NCBI GenBank assembly: GCA_017883125.1
Contig: JADGOD010000204.1
Location: forward strand, 1-7,064
Reading direction: 5' to 3'
Length of the DNA stretch: 7,064 nt
Source of the DNA: Acidimicrobiales bacterium
Lineage (GTDB): Bacteria > Actinomycetota > Acidimicrobiia > Acidimicrobiales > RAAP-2
A program made the translations under genes and the position numbers. Of this stretch, positions 5,821 through 7,064 are shown piece by piece. The notes under the pieces are model-generated. The model was not told the origin of the DNA. It did no database searches and was given only the letters and a program-made list of their open reading frames with translations. The stretch's first letter is position 1, and each line of letters opens with the position of its first letter.

Positions 5821-6983
5821 AGATCCTGCACACCTCGGACTGGCACATCGGTCGGAGGTTCGAGCGCGAGCCGATGGAGGACGCCCAGCGGGCGTTCCTC
5901 GCCTGGCTGGCCGAGACCACCCGGGAGCTCGGCGTCGACCTTGTCATCGTCGCCGGCGACGTCTACGACCGCTCGCTCCCCGCCGAGGACGCCGTCGCGC
6001 TCCTCGACGAGGGCCTCAACGCCCTGCGCGACGCCGGGGCCGAGGTGGCGCTCATCTCGGGCAACCACGACAGCGCCCGCCGGCTCGGCTTCGGGGCGAC
6101 GCGCCAGGCGTCCGGTGGCGTGCACGTCTTCTCCGACGAGCACCATGCCCCCGTGCCGTGGGTCTTCGAGGCCGCAGGCGAGTCCGTGGCGGTTCTGGCC
6201 GTCCCGTTCCTCGACCCGCTCTCGGTGGCGGCCCCCGCTCCCGGTCCCGACGGCTCGGCTCGCCCCCGGACCCACGAGAACGTGCTCGTCGACGCGCTTC
6301 GTGCGGGGAGGGCACGCCTCGACGGCCTCGAAGCCATGCCCCGGATCGCCGTAGCGCACGCCTTCGTGAGCGGGGCCAGCGTCTCGGAGTCGGAGCGGCC
6401 GCTCTCGATCGGGGGGACCGACCAGGTCGACGTCGAGGTCTTCGCCGGCTTCGACTACGTCGCCCTGGGCCACCTCCACCGGCCCCAGCGGGTCGGCGGT
6501 CGGGACCACGTCGTCTACTCGGGCTCCCCGCTGCCGTACTCGTTCAGCGAGGACCACGCCAAGTCCGTGCGCCTGCTCACCGTTCAGGACGGCGCCATCG
6601 GGGAGGTGACCGAGATCGCCGTCCCCGTCGGCCGGCCGGTGGCGCGGATCACCGGCGAGCTCGATGTCATCCTGGCCGATCCGGCGCACGATTCGCTCGT
6701 CGACCACTGGATCTCGGTCACGCTGACCGACGAGACCGCCCAGTCCCAGCCGCTCGAGCGGCTCAAGGCCCGCTTCCCCCACGCGGTCCACGTCCGCTAC
6801 GAGCGATCCGGGGGATCCGGTTCGCTCGGGGGTCCGTCGACGGGCTCGCCGCTCCACGAGCGCCCGACCGAGGAGCTGGTCTTCGAGTTCCTCGAGTCGC
6901 TCCGCGACCGGGCGGCCACCGAGGAGGAGGCGTCCTTGATCCTCGACGCCGTCGCCGCCGCCACCAAGGCGAGCCAGGGATGA
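5817..6983 (+). CDS. sbcD: SbcD, nuclease subunit of the SbcCD (Mre11-Rad50-like) complex
   Basis: SbcD is the Mn2+-dependent nuclease of SbcCD, which cuts hairpins and processes protein-blocked or broken DNA ends. At 388 residues it is close to E. coli SbcD (about 400). The calcineurin-type phosphoesterase motifs are complete: DWHIG (8-12, Asp8 and His10), GDVYDR (47-52, Asp48), GNHDS (82-86, Asn83 and His84), the His181 of AVAHAF, and GHLH (218-221). YSGSPLPYSFSE follows, as in the family. Residues from about 260 form the C-terminal cap and SbcC-contact region; GGSGSLGGPSTGS within it looks like a flexible loop. The ATG at 5817 matches the conserved N-terminus MKILHTSDWHIG and has GAGGA 10 bases upstream. 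The stop overlaps the sbcC start (ATGA), as expected for one operon. I saw no obvious LexA-type operator in the 65 bases upstream. Confidence 0.97.
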   Translation: MKILHTSDWHIGRRFEREPMEDAQRAFLAWLAETTRELGVDLVIVAGDVYDRSLPAEDAVALLDEGLNALRDAGAEVALISGNHDSARRLGFGATRQASGGVHVFSDEHHAPVPWVFEAAGESVAVLAVPFLDPLSVAAPAPGPDGSARPRTHENVLVDALRAGRARLDGLEAMPRIAVAHAFVSGASVSESERPLSIGGTDQVDVEVFAGFDYVALGHLHRPQRVGGRDHVVYSGSPLPYSFSEDHAKSVRLLTVQDGAIGEVTEIAVPVGRPVARITGELDVILADPAHDSLVDHWISVTLTDETAQSQPLERLKARFPHAVHVRYERSGGSGSLGGPSTGSPLHERPTEELVFEFLESLRDRAATEEEASLILDAVAAATKASQG

Positions 6984-7064
6984 GGCCGCTCACCCTGAGG
7001 CTCCAGGCGTTCGGCTCCTACGGCGACGCCCTGGAGATCGACTTCGCCCGCCTCGGGCTCCACG
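6980..7064 (+). CDS. sbcC: SbcC, N-terminal fragment (continues beyond window)
   Basis: SbcC is the SMC-like ATPase partner of SbcD. Only 28 codons are inside the window, starting at the ATG (6980-6982) that overlaps the sbcD stop. The peptide MRPLTLRLQAFGSYGDALEI, followed by DFARLGLH, matches the invariant start of SbcC/Rad50 ATPases (MRP-L-L-QAFG-Y...IDF..L). The Walker A motif would follow just outside the window. The overlap and the purine-rich AAGGCGAG shortly before the ATG point to translation coupled with sbcD, giving balanced subunits. Confidence 0.93.
   Translation, partial: MRPLTLRLQAFGSYGDALEIDFARLGLH

Noticed and set aside
5748..6857. A 369-codon minus-strand open frame antisense to sbcD
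   Set aside because: Plus-strand SbcD has every phosphoesterase motif in order; the antisense product is low in hydrophobic structure and has no recognisable motif.
1..7064. CRISPR array, insertion sequence, prophage, rRNA or tRNA genes
   Set aside because: No regularly spaced repeats, transposase or integrase motifs, terminal inverted repeats, or tRNA/rRNA-like stretches were seen on either strand.

Overview
The window is ordinary chromosomal DNA of a high-GC actinomycete (about two-thirds G+C by eye). The RecA fragment has actinobacterial wording (for example KNKCGAPFKQAEF and GAWFTYEGEQLGQG), and several genes appear to be transcribed without a leader from TANNNT promoters, also an actinobacterial habit. 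A deep-branching class such as Acidimicrobiia is my guess, not something the sequence proves.

Layout from left to right: (1) the 3' two-thirds of recA on the plus strand, followed by two hairpins, the second a strong inverted repeat that probably ends transcription; (2) a 340-base gap between convergent genes that contains no intact gene but may hold the remains of a small membrane-protein gene on the minus strand; (3) a minus-strand pair of exported lipoproteins, transcribed right to left: a Tat-type lipoprotein of the N,N-dimethylformamidase large-subunit family, then a DUF3048 (YerB-like) lipoprotein; (4) a short divergent promoter region; (5) plus-strand genes for a hexapeptide-repeat acyltransferase, phosphoserine phosphatase SerB with two ACT domains, nuclease subunit SbcD, and the first codons of sbcC.

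Functional themes: DNA repair at both ends (RecA strand exchange; SbcCD nuclease, whose subunits are encoded with an ATGA overlap), serine biosynthesis (SerB), an acyl transfer of unknown target, and two lipid-anchored surface proteins of unknown substrate. The repair genes are not one operon: the lipoprotein pair lies on the opposite strand between them.

I found no mobile element, CRISPR array, rRNA or tRNA, and no clear new multi-gene system. The points most worth a second look are the lipoprotein pair with its amidase-like, probably iron-binding core; a repeated promoter layout with the -10 element 6 to 9 bases before the start codon; a six-codon leader ORF whose stop overlaps the sbcD start; and the apparently frameshifted small membrane-protein gene downstream of recA.
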